DNA from: Sipunculus nudus
Lineage: Eukaryota > Annelida > Sipuncula > Golfingiida > Sipunculidae
DNA length: 64,000 nt
Direction of reading: 5' to 3'
Assembly (NCBI GenBank): GCA_026874595.1
Contig: CM049315.1
Coordinates: forward strand, 19,431,664-19,495,663
Below the pieces are notes generated by a model that made no database searches, was not told the origin of the DNA, and saw only the letters and a list, made by a program, of their open reading frames with translations. A program made the translations under genes and the position numbers. Positions 22,504 through 32,605 of the stretch are shown one piece after another. The number at the start of each line of letters is the position of its first letter. Position 1 is the stretch's first letter.

Positions 22504-22815
22504 AAACAAGTGACCCAGGGGTCATAATGTTCAGCTGACAAGGAAAACATTCACAAAGGAAATTTTTTATCAATGCCAAATTTTGTAGGTGGTATCCCCA
22601 ATCAACTTAAGCATAGCTTAAAGGATATGGGTAACAGAGACCTAATTTCAGGTTTCCAAGCAGATTTTTCACGGACCTCCCTGGATGTCAAGTTAGAAGA
22701 TTCTAGGTCCAGCGGTTACAATTTGTGCCCTGTTAACAGACAGACAGCAGGCCGCACGAGGGAGAAAGGGTGATCGCTATAGCTCAGATGACTTACAGTC
22801 ATCTGAGCTAAAAAT
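22504..22815 (+). mobile_element. Compact H-type element with both ends, about 312 bp
   Basis: 5' end AACAAGTGACCCAGGGGTCA with TTCAGCTGAC, one core unit, then the 3' hairpin TAGCTCAGATGACT/AGTCATCTGAGCTA and AAAAA. It is the shortest copy in the window with both recognisable ends, so it is useful for defining the minimum unit of this family. Confidence 0.65.
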
Positions 22816-23059
22816 GAAAAAGAGTAATTAGTGTCATTTTCAGTAAATCCTCAGAAAAAGAGCGACTCTTTAAAAACGATTTGACAGGACTGCATCTGAC
22901 ACTAAATTTGACTGGGTTCTGTCTTCAGTGAAAGGCCACACCCACATACACACATTTGTGAAATCTGATATATACCATAAAGTATTATCTGGAAAAAAAA
23001 CAAAAAAAACCCCAGGAATTTATCACCTAAACAAGTGCACCACACACGTGCATAATACG

Positions 23060-23640
23060 CCTGTTGGGAATCTGGTGACCTCTGACCTCATTAAATATGC
23101 ACGAATTTTGATGAGAATTTAATTCAGATGAGAAACTATTGACAAATATGTTTAATGAGTTTCATGTCAATCCATAGGATTTTTGAGTCACCAAGGTACC
23201 TCCAACCTGTGGTGACCTCTGACCTCTTTAAATATGCATGAATTTTTATGAGAATGTAAATCAGGTGAGAAAGTCTATTGTTAAATATGTATAATGGGTT
23301 TCATGAAAATCCATAGGAATTTTGATAAGTCACCAAGATGCCTCATTAAATATGCATGGATTTTGCTGGAATTTGAACTTAGGCAAGGTATTTTATAAAC
23401 ATATCTGATGAGTTTAATAAAAATCCTTCATATTATTCGTAAGTTATCACGGCAACACCACAAAGTAGCCGAGTGACCTATGACCCTATTAAATATGTCT
23501 GGATGTTGCCCATAATGGTACTTGGGTGAGATAATCTGTTTGTAAGTACTTCTGGTGAGTTTCCCTAAAATCCATCAAAGCCCAGGTAAGTTATCGTAGG
23601 GACACTGCAGTTAACTGACCAATGTTGGGTATACCATAAC
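23060..23640 (+). repeat. L-type tandem repeat, about 137-bp unit, with DR1 motifs
   Basis: GTGACCTCTGACCTCATTAAATATGCA starts units at 23075 and 23212, with diverged units to about 23620. TGACCTCTGACCT (23076-23088, 23213-23225) is a DR1 arrangement of AGGTCA. A related stretch is at 53190-53420. No coding frame. Confidence 0.7.
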
Positions 23641-23651
23641 ACTCCCGTCAT

Positions 23652-24240
23652 AAAACTTACAAGTGACCCATGGGTCATGACGCTCAGCCGACTAAAATGT
23701 TGACAATATGTCCTTGTACAGGCAACTAATTGAGATAATGCAGGTGGCATCATTGTTCATGTATATTAGTTTAATTTCATCAAGACCCATAGGCACAACA
23801 AATTTGATGACAATCCAACCAGCTTTTCCTAAGGATTCTGGTAATTTGTATTTTGCATTATTTCTTGGTTGCTTAAACATACATCAAAACCCTGAGAATA
23901 TAGGTCACAGTGACCGATTTTCAGGTTTCTGAGGAGAAGTTTTGAGGAACTCTCAGGATATCAAGTTAGAAGATTCTGGGCCCAATGGTTATGATTTGTG
24001 CCATACTTTGGTATCAAATTTTCAATTATTCTGAGGTGTGCTTATAAGCCCCATAGCTCAGAAAATATGGGTAACAGAGACCTAATTTAAAGTTTCCAAG
24101 AAGACTTTTCATGGACCTCTCTGGATGTCAAATTAGAAGATTCTAGGACCAACTGTTACAATTTGTCCCTTGTTAATGGATGACCTCATCTTTGAAGGTC
24201 TCAAAAATAAGAGGGAAAAAAAATGCGTTAAAACGTTTTA
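23652..24240 (+). mobile_element. H-type element, 3' end lost
   Basis: Intact 5' palindromic end (ACAAGTGACCCATGGGTCATGACGCTCAGC) and two H units, with AGGTCACAGTGACC at 23902. It ends in GAAGGTCTCAAAAATA without a hairpin, as the H copy near 13850 does. Confidence 0.6.
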
Positions 24241-24249
24241 AAAATTCCA

Positions 24250-24261
24250 GGTGGCGCCACC
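24250..24261 (+). repeat. GGTGGCGCCACC palindrome outside family D
   Basis: Perfect 12-bp palindrome at the start of an H-like fragment. The same word occurs at 26882 (family C), 39357 (repeat G), 41016 (family J) and repeatedly in family D. Confidence 0.85.
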
Positions 24262-24502
24262 AGTCTGCAAGAACTGATGAAAAACTCCATGAGAAATATG
24301 CAATCAAAGAATCGGGCTGATCAATGCATTAGTTGTTCAGATACTGGAACTTTTTAGTTATTCTGAAGAACTTGGGGATTTCCCACCACTGGTTAAATTT
24401 TTAGATAATAGGGATTTATCACCACTGGTTAAATATTTAGATAATTTAATACAATTTTAATTGGCCAAAAAAAGGTATGTTTCTCAGCTAGGCACTTTTT
24501 TT

Positions 24503-25112
24503 TAACAAGGGACCTATGGGTCACGGCGCTCAGCTGTTATATAAGATAAAAAAATATGATTTTGAAATGAGGCACATGCTGGTTTTGTGTGGAAATAAAT
24601 ATAAGCTGTATTATGAATTGTTAGTGTTAAGCTTATGTATGATTTTGATAGTTTCTTTGGAGACAGGGAAGAGATTGATTTCATTTATTTCATTAACAAA
24701 TGGAGTGCCACTGTCATACAGATTTTGACTTGGCCATATAACTGATAAGCAGCACATATAAGATAAAGTTTAACTATTTATTAAAATTTAATAACAATTA
24801 TTGTGCCAAATATAATTTTTATTAAAAATAATAAGAGAATCATATGATTTTTTTAAATAAAATATAACTGAAATGATTATTAAAATAATATTATAGAATA
24901 TATTCATGAATGCATTCATGAATACATTTTGAAAGTATTTGCACTGGTATTCAAATACTTTCATTTTTACTTGAATTCCCATTCTTATGCAAGAAATTTT
25001 ATAATGGAGTACATATTCATATTCATATTCATATACATTTGCCAAGTATTCGCACCATGTCTGGTATTTATTGAGTTTTAGCCAAACAGTGATGTTGAGA
25101 ATCCAGAATATA
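24503..25112 (+). mobile_element. Element I, forward copy, about 610 bp
   Basis: Starts with the palindromic 5' end of the A/H type (AACAAGGGACCTATGGGTCA) and ends GAATCCAGAATATA. A reverse-complement copy of almost the same length is at 48258-48866. Contains the 22-bp palindrome ATTCATGAATGCATTCATGAAT split by no spacer (24902-24923) and a short (ATTCAT)n run. Non-coding. No 3' A-type hairpin. Confidence 0.7.
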
Positions 25113-26005
25113 AACAAAGGACCCATGGGTCACGACAACCAGCTTAAGTTTGAAATTTTTGCAAATGCAAAATATGAAAAATATTTTATTGTAATGTTTT
25201 TTATTCATATAAGCATATGAGAAGCTAAGAGGAAAGGGCCCTCCTACTTGGTTATAGTAAAGTTCTCAATATATGATTGCAAACTAATACTCTGACAAGA
25301 CTGTCATGAAGAAAAACAGTAAAAGTTTTGAGATACTGTGATGCATATGAAAAATTTGCAAGTGGACAGAATGGACTAATACCTTCATTTCACTTTCAAG
25401 GGAATAATGCATTTAAGTTTATATATAACAACATGGCATCTACAAAAATATTCCTTGAATCCCTATTAAAACGTTTTGCACATTTGAGTTTTCAGTACAT
25501 GCTTAATTTTATTCACCGAAATAAAATAAAAGATTCAGTACATTTGATAAAATAAAAACATCTTTTCAAATAAAGTATACACACTGTTGGTTGAATGAGG
25601 GACAAACAATATCATTATGCTAATTACAATCTCAGCTATAATTAATTACTCGAATTAATAGTCAATTTCACACCTGGTGAAGTTTTACTCTTCTGAAGTA
25701 AAGCATTACTTTTCTGATGAACATCCACACTTTCATAGCAATACATCACTTTGTGGACACAATTAAATGTGCACTTTAATCATTGTAACCCTGGTGGTAC
25801 AATACAAAATCTAAAATGTAGCATGTCCAAGAATAAAATAAAATACAGAAAATTATAACATTCATCTAGTTTATGCACCAGCTGGGGGGGGGGGGGGTGA
25901 GTGCAGGGCAGAGGGGAAGCCTGCTAGTAGTGGCCAAGCTGGGCCAAGGCAAGCTGCCTGGGGTGGGTTACATAATGCAAGTGAAGGCTGTACTACTAGG
26001 TGGGC
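25113..26005 (+). mobile_element. Family A/E element, copy 3, 3'-truncated
   Basis: Complete 5' end (AACAAAGGACCCATGGGTCACGAC) directly abutting element I. Collinear with copy 1, including the site ATACAGAAAATTATAACATTCATC (about 25843-25866), which is the uninterrupted version of the D insertion site. Has a G14 tract at 25884-25897. Broken at about 26005 where family C starts. Confidence 0.75.
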
Positions 26006-26009
26006 CAGA

Positions 26010-27222
26010 TGTAGCGACAGCTTGTCACCCCAAACGTGGATTTTAGATGAACTGAAGACGATGGGGTGACAGTACAAGCTTTGGGTTCGCATCAATTCTA
26101 GTATGTGCAGATGTGCACGCCATTTCAGACACTACTTTTTCATTTTCATCTATTTATTGAACTGTCATTTTCCTGAGTTAAGACAACTAGAATATCAGCA
26201 GAAGCTGACAAAAGCCCTCAGCCAAAAGAACAGTGTTTAGAGGTGGTAACAGTGACAAGTACTAAATATCTGTTCTCACATGGATGTATATCTGTACATG
26301 TCTCAGTTATAAATTTAAAATGGAGAGGTATGTACCATGACTCATAACAATCCATCAAATGCTTCCTGAAAATAAGCTTCTAAGTTTTATTCTATTATAA
26401 GCTCTGTGACCTTGAAAAGCAGGTCAAGGTCACCCATCTTCGAACTTGACCGAGATTTTGTTGATATGCATCTTCACCAAAGAAATAAAATTCCTATTGT
26501 GAATCCTTTTAGAGATATCCTGCTCACAAGGCCAAAATTGAAAAATCCAAGAAAAATTCATTAAAAATCATAAATTTCAGGTGGCGCCCCCAAACTTGTG
26601 CAGCGGTTACAGACCATCAGTCCCAATGATCATAGTAAGTATTGTGAAAATCCACCCAATGGTTCCTGAGAAATAAGCTTCTAAATGTTTTTCCTATAAT
26701 CAGCTCTAAAACGTAGAAAAATAGGTCAAGGTCACCCATCTTCGAACTTGACCGAGATTTTGTCAATATACATCTTCACCGAAAAAATAAAATTCCTACG
26801 ATGAATCCTTTTAGAGATATCCCGCTCACAAGCCCAAAAATGAAAAATCCGATAAAAATTCATTAAAAATCAGAAATTGTAGGTGGCGCCACCAAACTTG
26901 TGTAGCAGGTAAAGATTATCAGTCCCAATAATCATAGTAAGTTTTGTGAAAATCCACCCAATGGTTCCTGAGTAATAAGCATCCAAGTGTTTTTCTATAA
27001 TCAGCTCTAAAATGTAGAAAAATAGGTCAAGGTCACCCATCTACGAACTTGACCGAGATTTTGTCGATATACATCTTTACCGAGGAAATAAAATTCTGAC
27101 GGTGAATCCTTTTCAAGATATCCCGCTCACAAGGTAAAAGTTAACGGACGCCGGACGGACTGACGGACGGATGGACAGCTTGGGTAACGACAATAGCCCA
27201 TCAGCCTAAGGGCTAAAAAGTG
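26010..27222 (+). mobile_element. Family C pearl-type Helitron-like element
   Basis: 5' end has an inverted repeat (AGCTTGT-CACCCC 26019-26031 against GGGGTGACA...ACAAGCT 26063-26080). About 2.5 core repeats of about 301 bp follow, then an ACGG microsatellite (about 27146-27175), then the hairpin TAGCCC/GGGCTA (27194-27215) and AAAAAG. This order is that of the pearl elements of oysters. Non-coding. It truncates the preceding A/E copy. Confidence 0.78.
26390..27135 (+). repeat. Family C core repeats, about 301-bp unit
   Basis: AGGTCAAGGTCACCCATCTTCGAACTTGACC recurs with its first base at 26421, 26723 and 27024. Units also carry GGTGGCGCCACC or a variant (26580, 26882) and a GTGAAAATCCACCCAATGGTTCCTGAG stretch related to the core motif of family D. 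Confidence 0.85.
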
Positions 27223-27881
27223 ACGTTATTCTGTTGGGGAAAATAATAATTATTACATCCACGGTTGACTTACGTGCATTCGTGCAGCAGTTTTTAATTC
27301 TGAGGTTGGTTTTACTCGAAAAACTCGTCTCCACGTCTGTCAGCGGGAGAACCATAACTTCCGGTAGGGGATTTCTAAACGGCTATGTGTAAAACACGAA
27401 AGTCCGAAGTCAGAAGCAAGGATTTTTTTAAAACAATGATCGAAGCATAATCAAAATGCTACTACATCAATGGAAAGTACCTTTTTATTTTTATTGATAG
27501 AATAAGGTCTTTTCTAACATTATGTAAAAAATCAAAGTTATCCATCCGAAGTTATAGACTATTTTTTGCTCAGAAATGCCCGGTTATGGTCCAAATGTGT
27601 AAAACTCGGAAGCCAGTAATGGCTAATGCACTGGTCATCATATCGTCAGCAAACGTGTCAAACATTTTCAGTTTCTTCAATATCATATATTTTTCATAAA
27701 CTCAATCTGTTTTGTAACATTCATGATGCTGTTTTTTTATAATATATAATATTGATATTTTATTTCATTTTGTAAAACAAGATTATTTTAACTCATCAAT
27801 ATTTTATGCTGTTACCGTATTTTATGTTGGTGGAAACATGAAAAAAATAAAGGTTTGATAATATTTTATTCACATTACAAA
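27223..27881. other. No gene seen
   Basis: AT-rich sequence left of the large inverted repeat. It contains CCGAAGTC/GGAAGCC words that have inverted counterparts near 28990-29200 but no coding frame. Confidence 0.35.
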
Positions 27882-28583
27882 TTACGCTCTTTACACAGCG
27901 CTTTACCTATAGGGCTACTTCCTATATCGTAAGGCGCTGTTTGTTATGACCTTGTATCCTGCTTTGCAACACCAGAGGGATGCACTGTATTTTTGTCCAA
28001 TCAGATGAAACTTTGTGCTGGAAGACAAAGCCAAGCGAGGAATACACGGAGCCAATCATATTCATTTCTTTTTTAGTGACAGCTCATCCCCCAGCGTAAC
28101 CGTCTAAACAGGCCACAGGCTTAGAGAGAATTGCCCCTGACGTGGTTTGCTTTGGGTCTTGGGCACATAGGATGCTCGGCCGGTGAGCTGTAATTCAAAC
28201 AAAACGTAACAACAAAGGCTGCGTGCACACCTCGCTGGCTGGTTTCAGTTCTGCAGACAACAGATACATGGCTACGCTAACACAGTCATAATGTCATAAT
28301 CGAATCGGTTGATGATGCGAAAATGCAGAGGGAGCAATTTAAATTCGACCAGAAACTCATCAAACGGCGCTCGAAGCGCGGCAATGGGCGGAGCCAGGAT
28401 GCCTGTCGAGTGTTTGTTTATTGGCATCTGATTGACTGCTTGTCACATCGTACGCACGTTTATTTCAGTGGACAACAAACCGCAATCTGGTGTCTAAATA
28501 TATCATAAACGGTCAAAGCTGGCAGCGTGAAAATCAGTTGCTTCTTTAGAAGCGCAAGATTTCCGCTGCCTCGGGAGCGTAGT
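27882..28583 (+). repeat. Large inverted repeat, left arm
   Basis: Starts TTACGCTCTTTACACAGCG and is matched, inverted, by 29517-30193 with few differences over about 700 bp. GC-richer than its surroundings. Contains CCAAT-like words (TCCAATCAG, AGCCAATCA), a GGGCGGAGCC box and TGACGTGG. The 61-codon frame at 28323 is not kept as a frame in the other arm, so I do not call a gene. Confidence 0.9.
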
Positions 28584-29516
28584 TACAAATGTGCTCCTAT
28601 AAAAATCACCCTGATAATATCATAGAAACTTAAACAGAAAATTTGACAGAACCAAACGATTAATGTTTTTACAAGTTATTTTGAACAAAATATTTTATTT
28701 TTAATGTATAAATTGAAAAACCTTTTCCTCTTCCATTGACCAAAAAATTTCATCAGGATTATGAATCTCTTAAACTCTTATCTATTATGTAATATTTTTT
28801 ATGCCAAATTATATTTTACATTTCATGGTCCAGATGCACACATTGATTTTTATATATATGATGTAAACAAAATTGTAATTTCTTATCGAGATCCTTGTAA
28901 TCGTACAGTAATATGAAGTTGAAGGGAGCACATTCTGGTTAGATGCCCTTATCATGAACATATTATACACATTAAATAACATCCAAGCACTTCTGACTGA
29001 CTTCCGAGATGGCTTCCGAGCACAAAATCTTCCATAACGTTCAGATTAAACAATGGATAACTATTATTCTTCACATAATAATAATAAAGATCTTATTCTA
29101 TTGGGGGAAAAACAAAACGGTATTGAAGCATTAGCATTTTGTATATGCTTTAAACTGCTTTCGTTGGTTTCCGGCTTCTGGCTTCCGACTTCCAAGTTTC
29201 CATACACGACCGCGCCATGACACATTTAGTTTTGAATGAGAAGTACCGCTTCACGTGAATCGGTGCCACAGTGATGAAAGAAGGTAATAAATGTAATTAT
29301 TTTTGTGTAGCAACACTTTTTCTTTGATATTAAGCACATATAATACGACTATATAAGCCTGTGATGCCAAATTATACCAGACAGGAAATACTTTGATCCG
29401 ACCCTTAGAATGGGCGTTCTGCTGTGACTGCCATCATGACTCCAGGCCCTATCAGTTTATTTCCGAAGGCCTGAGTGTCATGTTGTCATGGCTAGGCCAG
29501 ATGTAAACAACACTAC
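28584..29516. other. Spacer between inverted-repeat arms
   Basis: About 930 bp, AT-rich, with no open frame of interest and no transposase. If the arms are transposon termini this is a non-autonomous internal region. Confidence 0.5.
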
Positions 29517-30193
29517 TCTCCTGAGGCAGCGGAAATCTTGCGCTTCTAAAGAAGCAACTGATTTTACCGTTTATGATATATTTAGACACCAGATGGCGGT
29601 TTGTTGTCCACTGAAATAAATGTGCGTACGATGTGACAAGCAGCCAATCAGATGCCAATAAACACTTGACAGGCATCCTGGCTCCGCCCATTGCCGCGCT
29701 TCAAGCGCGGTTTGATGAGTATCCGGTCGAATTTAAATTGCTCCCTCTGCATTCTCGCATCATCGACCGATTCGATTATGACATTATGACTGTGTTAGCG
29801 TAGCCATGTATCTGTTGTCTGCAGAACTGAAACCAGCCAGCGAGGTGTGCACGCAGCCTTTGTTGTTACGTTTCGTTTGAATTACAGCTCACCGGCCGAG
29901 CATCCTATGTGCCCAAGGCCCTAAGCAAACCACGTCAGGGGCAATTCTCTCTGAGTCTGTGGCCTGTTTAGACGGTTACGCTGGGGGATGAGCTGTCACT
30001 CAAAAAGAAATGAATATGATTGGCTCCGTGTATTCCTCGCTTGGCTTTGTCTTCCAGCACAAAGTTTCATCTGATTGGACAAAAATACAGTGCATCCCTC
30101 TGGTGTTGCAAAGCAGGATACAAGGTCATAACAAACAGCGCCTTACGATATAGGAGGTAGCCCTATATGGAAAACGCTGTGTAAAGAGCGTAA
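29517..30193 (-). repeat. Large inverted repeat, right arm
   Basis: Reverse complement of 27882-28583, ending ...GTGTAAAGAGCGTAA. It begins inside CTCCTGAGGCAGCGGAAATC. Its total is about 25 bp shorter than the left arm through small indels. The minus-strand frame at 29452-29691 is a by-product. Confidence 0.9.
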
Positions 30194-31330
30194 AACAACA
30201 CGTGACATGGTCAGAGTATGCGAAATCCGTCGGTCCTGCGGACCTGACCGGCTGAAAACGGGCGGGTCCGATAAAATCTCTAATCCAGCCGGACCTGGTG
30301 TCCGTCTGTTTCCCAGCATTACATATTATTCGAATTGGAGACCAACTTTCCTTAATTTGCTTGAATGTCACTGTGTAAACTGCTCCATGTGCATTTGTTG
30401 TTATAAATTTGATGGCAAAGCGAAGGAAGAATACAGATGGCCGTGATTCGCCTGTGCATTTAATTTCTTTAAAAAGATAAAATCGCAGCCAATCAAAATT
30501 GCCATAAGAGTTACTTATGAGCGATTCAGTCCGTCAGTCTAAACAACAGACGCTATTATTGGATAATTTGGTTCTCAGACATTTTGCAAGATGCCAATTC
30601 GCAGCGTCAAACGTGCCGTTTCGCCCCAGACGTTTTCGCGACTTCTTGTCAACGGGGCCAGGAGCCTAAATTATTTTTAAGTTGAAATGAGATAATCAAC
30701 CATAACTCGCCAGTTTTGTATACTTGTGTGTCAAAAAATTTACGAACGGACCCTCAGTTTAGAACTATCTGCATGAGAAATTTCACACGACGTGCGCGGT
30801 GTCTTAGAATATAGTGCCCCACTGTCCCGCCAGAGGTCGTTCCTAAATCAACGTGTGCTGCGTGCGTTGCGATCAGGACATCAGGGGGCAAATTTGATTG
30901 TACAAAACGTCATGGTTACAAAACAAAATTTTAAGTTTAAACCGATCGGAAATGCAATAAAAGATTTAACTGATACAAGCCTTATTTTTTGTATTGACAC
31001 TCACTGACTAGCCATTATAAATTAAATACCCAGGCATTTTCACCATGTACCCATAGATCCTCTGAGCAAATAAAATTTCATTTTTTTTTTAATTTCCATA
31101 CAACATTTCCCCTTTGAATGTATTAGAGATGTTAATTTGTATTTATACTTCTCAGTATTATATGAATAATTCTCTTGACACAAGTTATTAATGATAATTT
31201 TTAATCATAGAAAAATATAATTGGGCATTAAAATATCCAATAAATATACTTCGTGGCAGGTCCTGCAGAAATCTGGCAGGACCGGCTATAAGCCCTCTGC
31301 AGCAGGACCTACTGTCCTCCTGCCAACTGC
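30194..31330. other. No gene recognised
   Basis: Relatively GC-rich and unique at 30200-30900, with repeated GGTCCTGCGG/GCAGGACC words, then AT-rich. Several 65-80 codon frames on both strands lack splice support or recognisable products. Confidence 0.35.
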
Positions 31331-31339
31331 AAGTTTTCA

Positions 31340-32068
31340 CAAACTCTGCATGGTGTATGAAAACTTGAATAAAAGCTACTCTTTTCAAACAATTTCTTTG
31401 AAATTTCAGATTTTAAAAGATTAAATCCTTATGTATGTATGCTGTGAAAATAAAATCAACAGTACTTACAGGGAAAAACGTGCCACTACCAAATTTGGAC
31501 AAAATTTAAGGTATTGATTTTTTATTTATGCTAATAACTTGAACAATTTGCAAAATTCAGATCTAATTTTGGGTAAACAATTGAATCTTGATTAAATAAA
31601 GTTATATTCCTGAGAAAAAGTCTCCAGCTTCAGCAATTCTCATGTTAAGTGAGCAAATATATTTCCTGATTTTTAAAAAACTGCATTATATTTGGGCCTA
31701 TAACTTCAAAATAATACCCAATACGGACCTAATTTTTGGTATGTGCACAGAAAATGTATGGAAGAATATGAATACTAAATCTGATCAAAAAAAAGATCAG
31801 TGGTTTTGATATTAGGCAGCCTTGAAGTGTAACAATGGCTTTTTTATGGAAAAGGGAGGTTTTTCCTTAATATCTCTTAGGAACGAAGTTCTAATGACCC
31901 AATTTTTGGTATGGTAGGAGATTTTGGGGACATCTAATGGTATGCGGAATTTTGGATTCGTAGGTCCAATATTTTTAAAAACGTGCCCTGTTAACGGACG
32001 GCCAGCCGGACGACGGACAAAGGACCACGACTATAGCTCAGATGACTTATAGTCAGCTGAGCTAAAAA
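31340..32068 (+). mobile_element. Family A element with complete 3' end
   Basis: Joins the A core just after the poly-G half (GTATGAAAACTTGAATAAAAGC) and ends with GGACGGCCAGCCGGACGACGG and the hairpin TAGCTCAGATGACT/AGTCAGCTGAGCTA. Closest in sequence to 2990-3700. Non-coding. Confidence 0.75.
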
Positions 32069-32385
32069 ACCAGTACGTGCAGGTGATATTTTAGTTATTA
32101 CCTTCTTCTGTACGTTTAAATAAAAATGTCATATGATCAAGGAAAAGCATGAAAATAACAGTTTTTTTTTATAAACTCGGAAAAACACTACATAAAAAGG
32201 AAATCTGATCAAAATTGAGCTATTGGGCTCTGAAGTGCCCTCCAGAATAACGGAAAATTTGATACAAAAGCTCAAGTATCTGAACAACTAATGCATTGAT
32301 CACCATGATTCTTTGCATAGATATTGATCACTGAATATGTTTCATTGGTTTCTGCAGACTGGTGGCGCTACCTTTATTGTTTCTT

Positions 32386-32605
32386 ATAGTCAGCTGAGCT
32401 ATAGTCGTGGTCCATCGTCCGGCCATCCGTCTGTCCGTTAGACTGGCACGTTTTGAAATGGTTAGACCTATGTATCCAAAATTTGGCATACTGTAGATGT
32501 TCCCAAGATCTCCTATCAAACGGAAAACTGGGTCACTACAGCTTCTTTCCTTTGAAAAATTAAGGGAAAACCTCAAAACAGGACTGCCTAATTTTACTAA
32601 GAGTA
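32386..32605 (-). mobile_element. Family A element, inverted fragment
   Basis: Reverse-oriented 3' module (hairpin, CCGTCTGTCCG microsatellite, part of the core) that runs into the 39-bp minisatellite at CAGGACTGCCTAAT. The minisatellite therefore appears to have grown inside an inverted A element. Confidence 0.65.

Noticed and set aside
28323-29691. Short frames in the large inverted repeat as a duplicated small gene
   Set aside because: The two arms do not keep the same frame, and the changes between them are not biased to silent sites as far as I can see.
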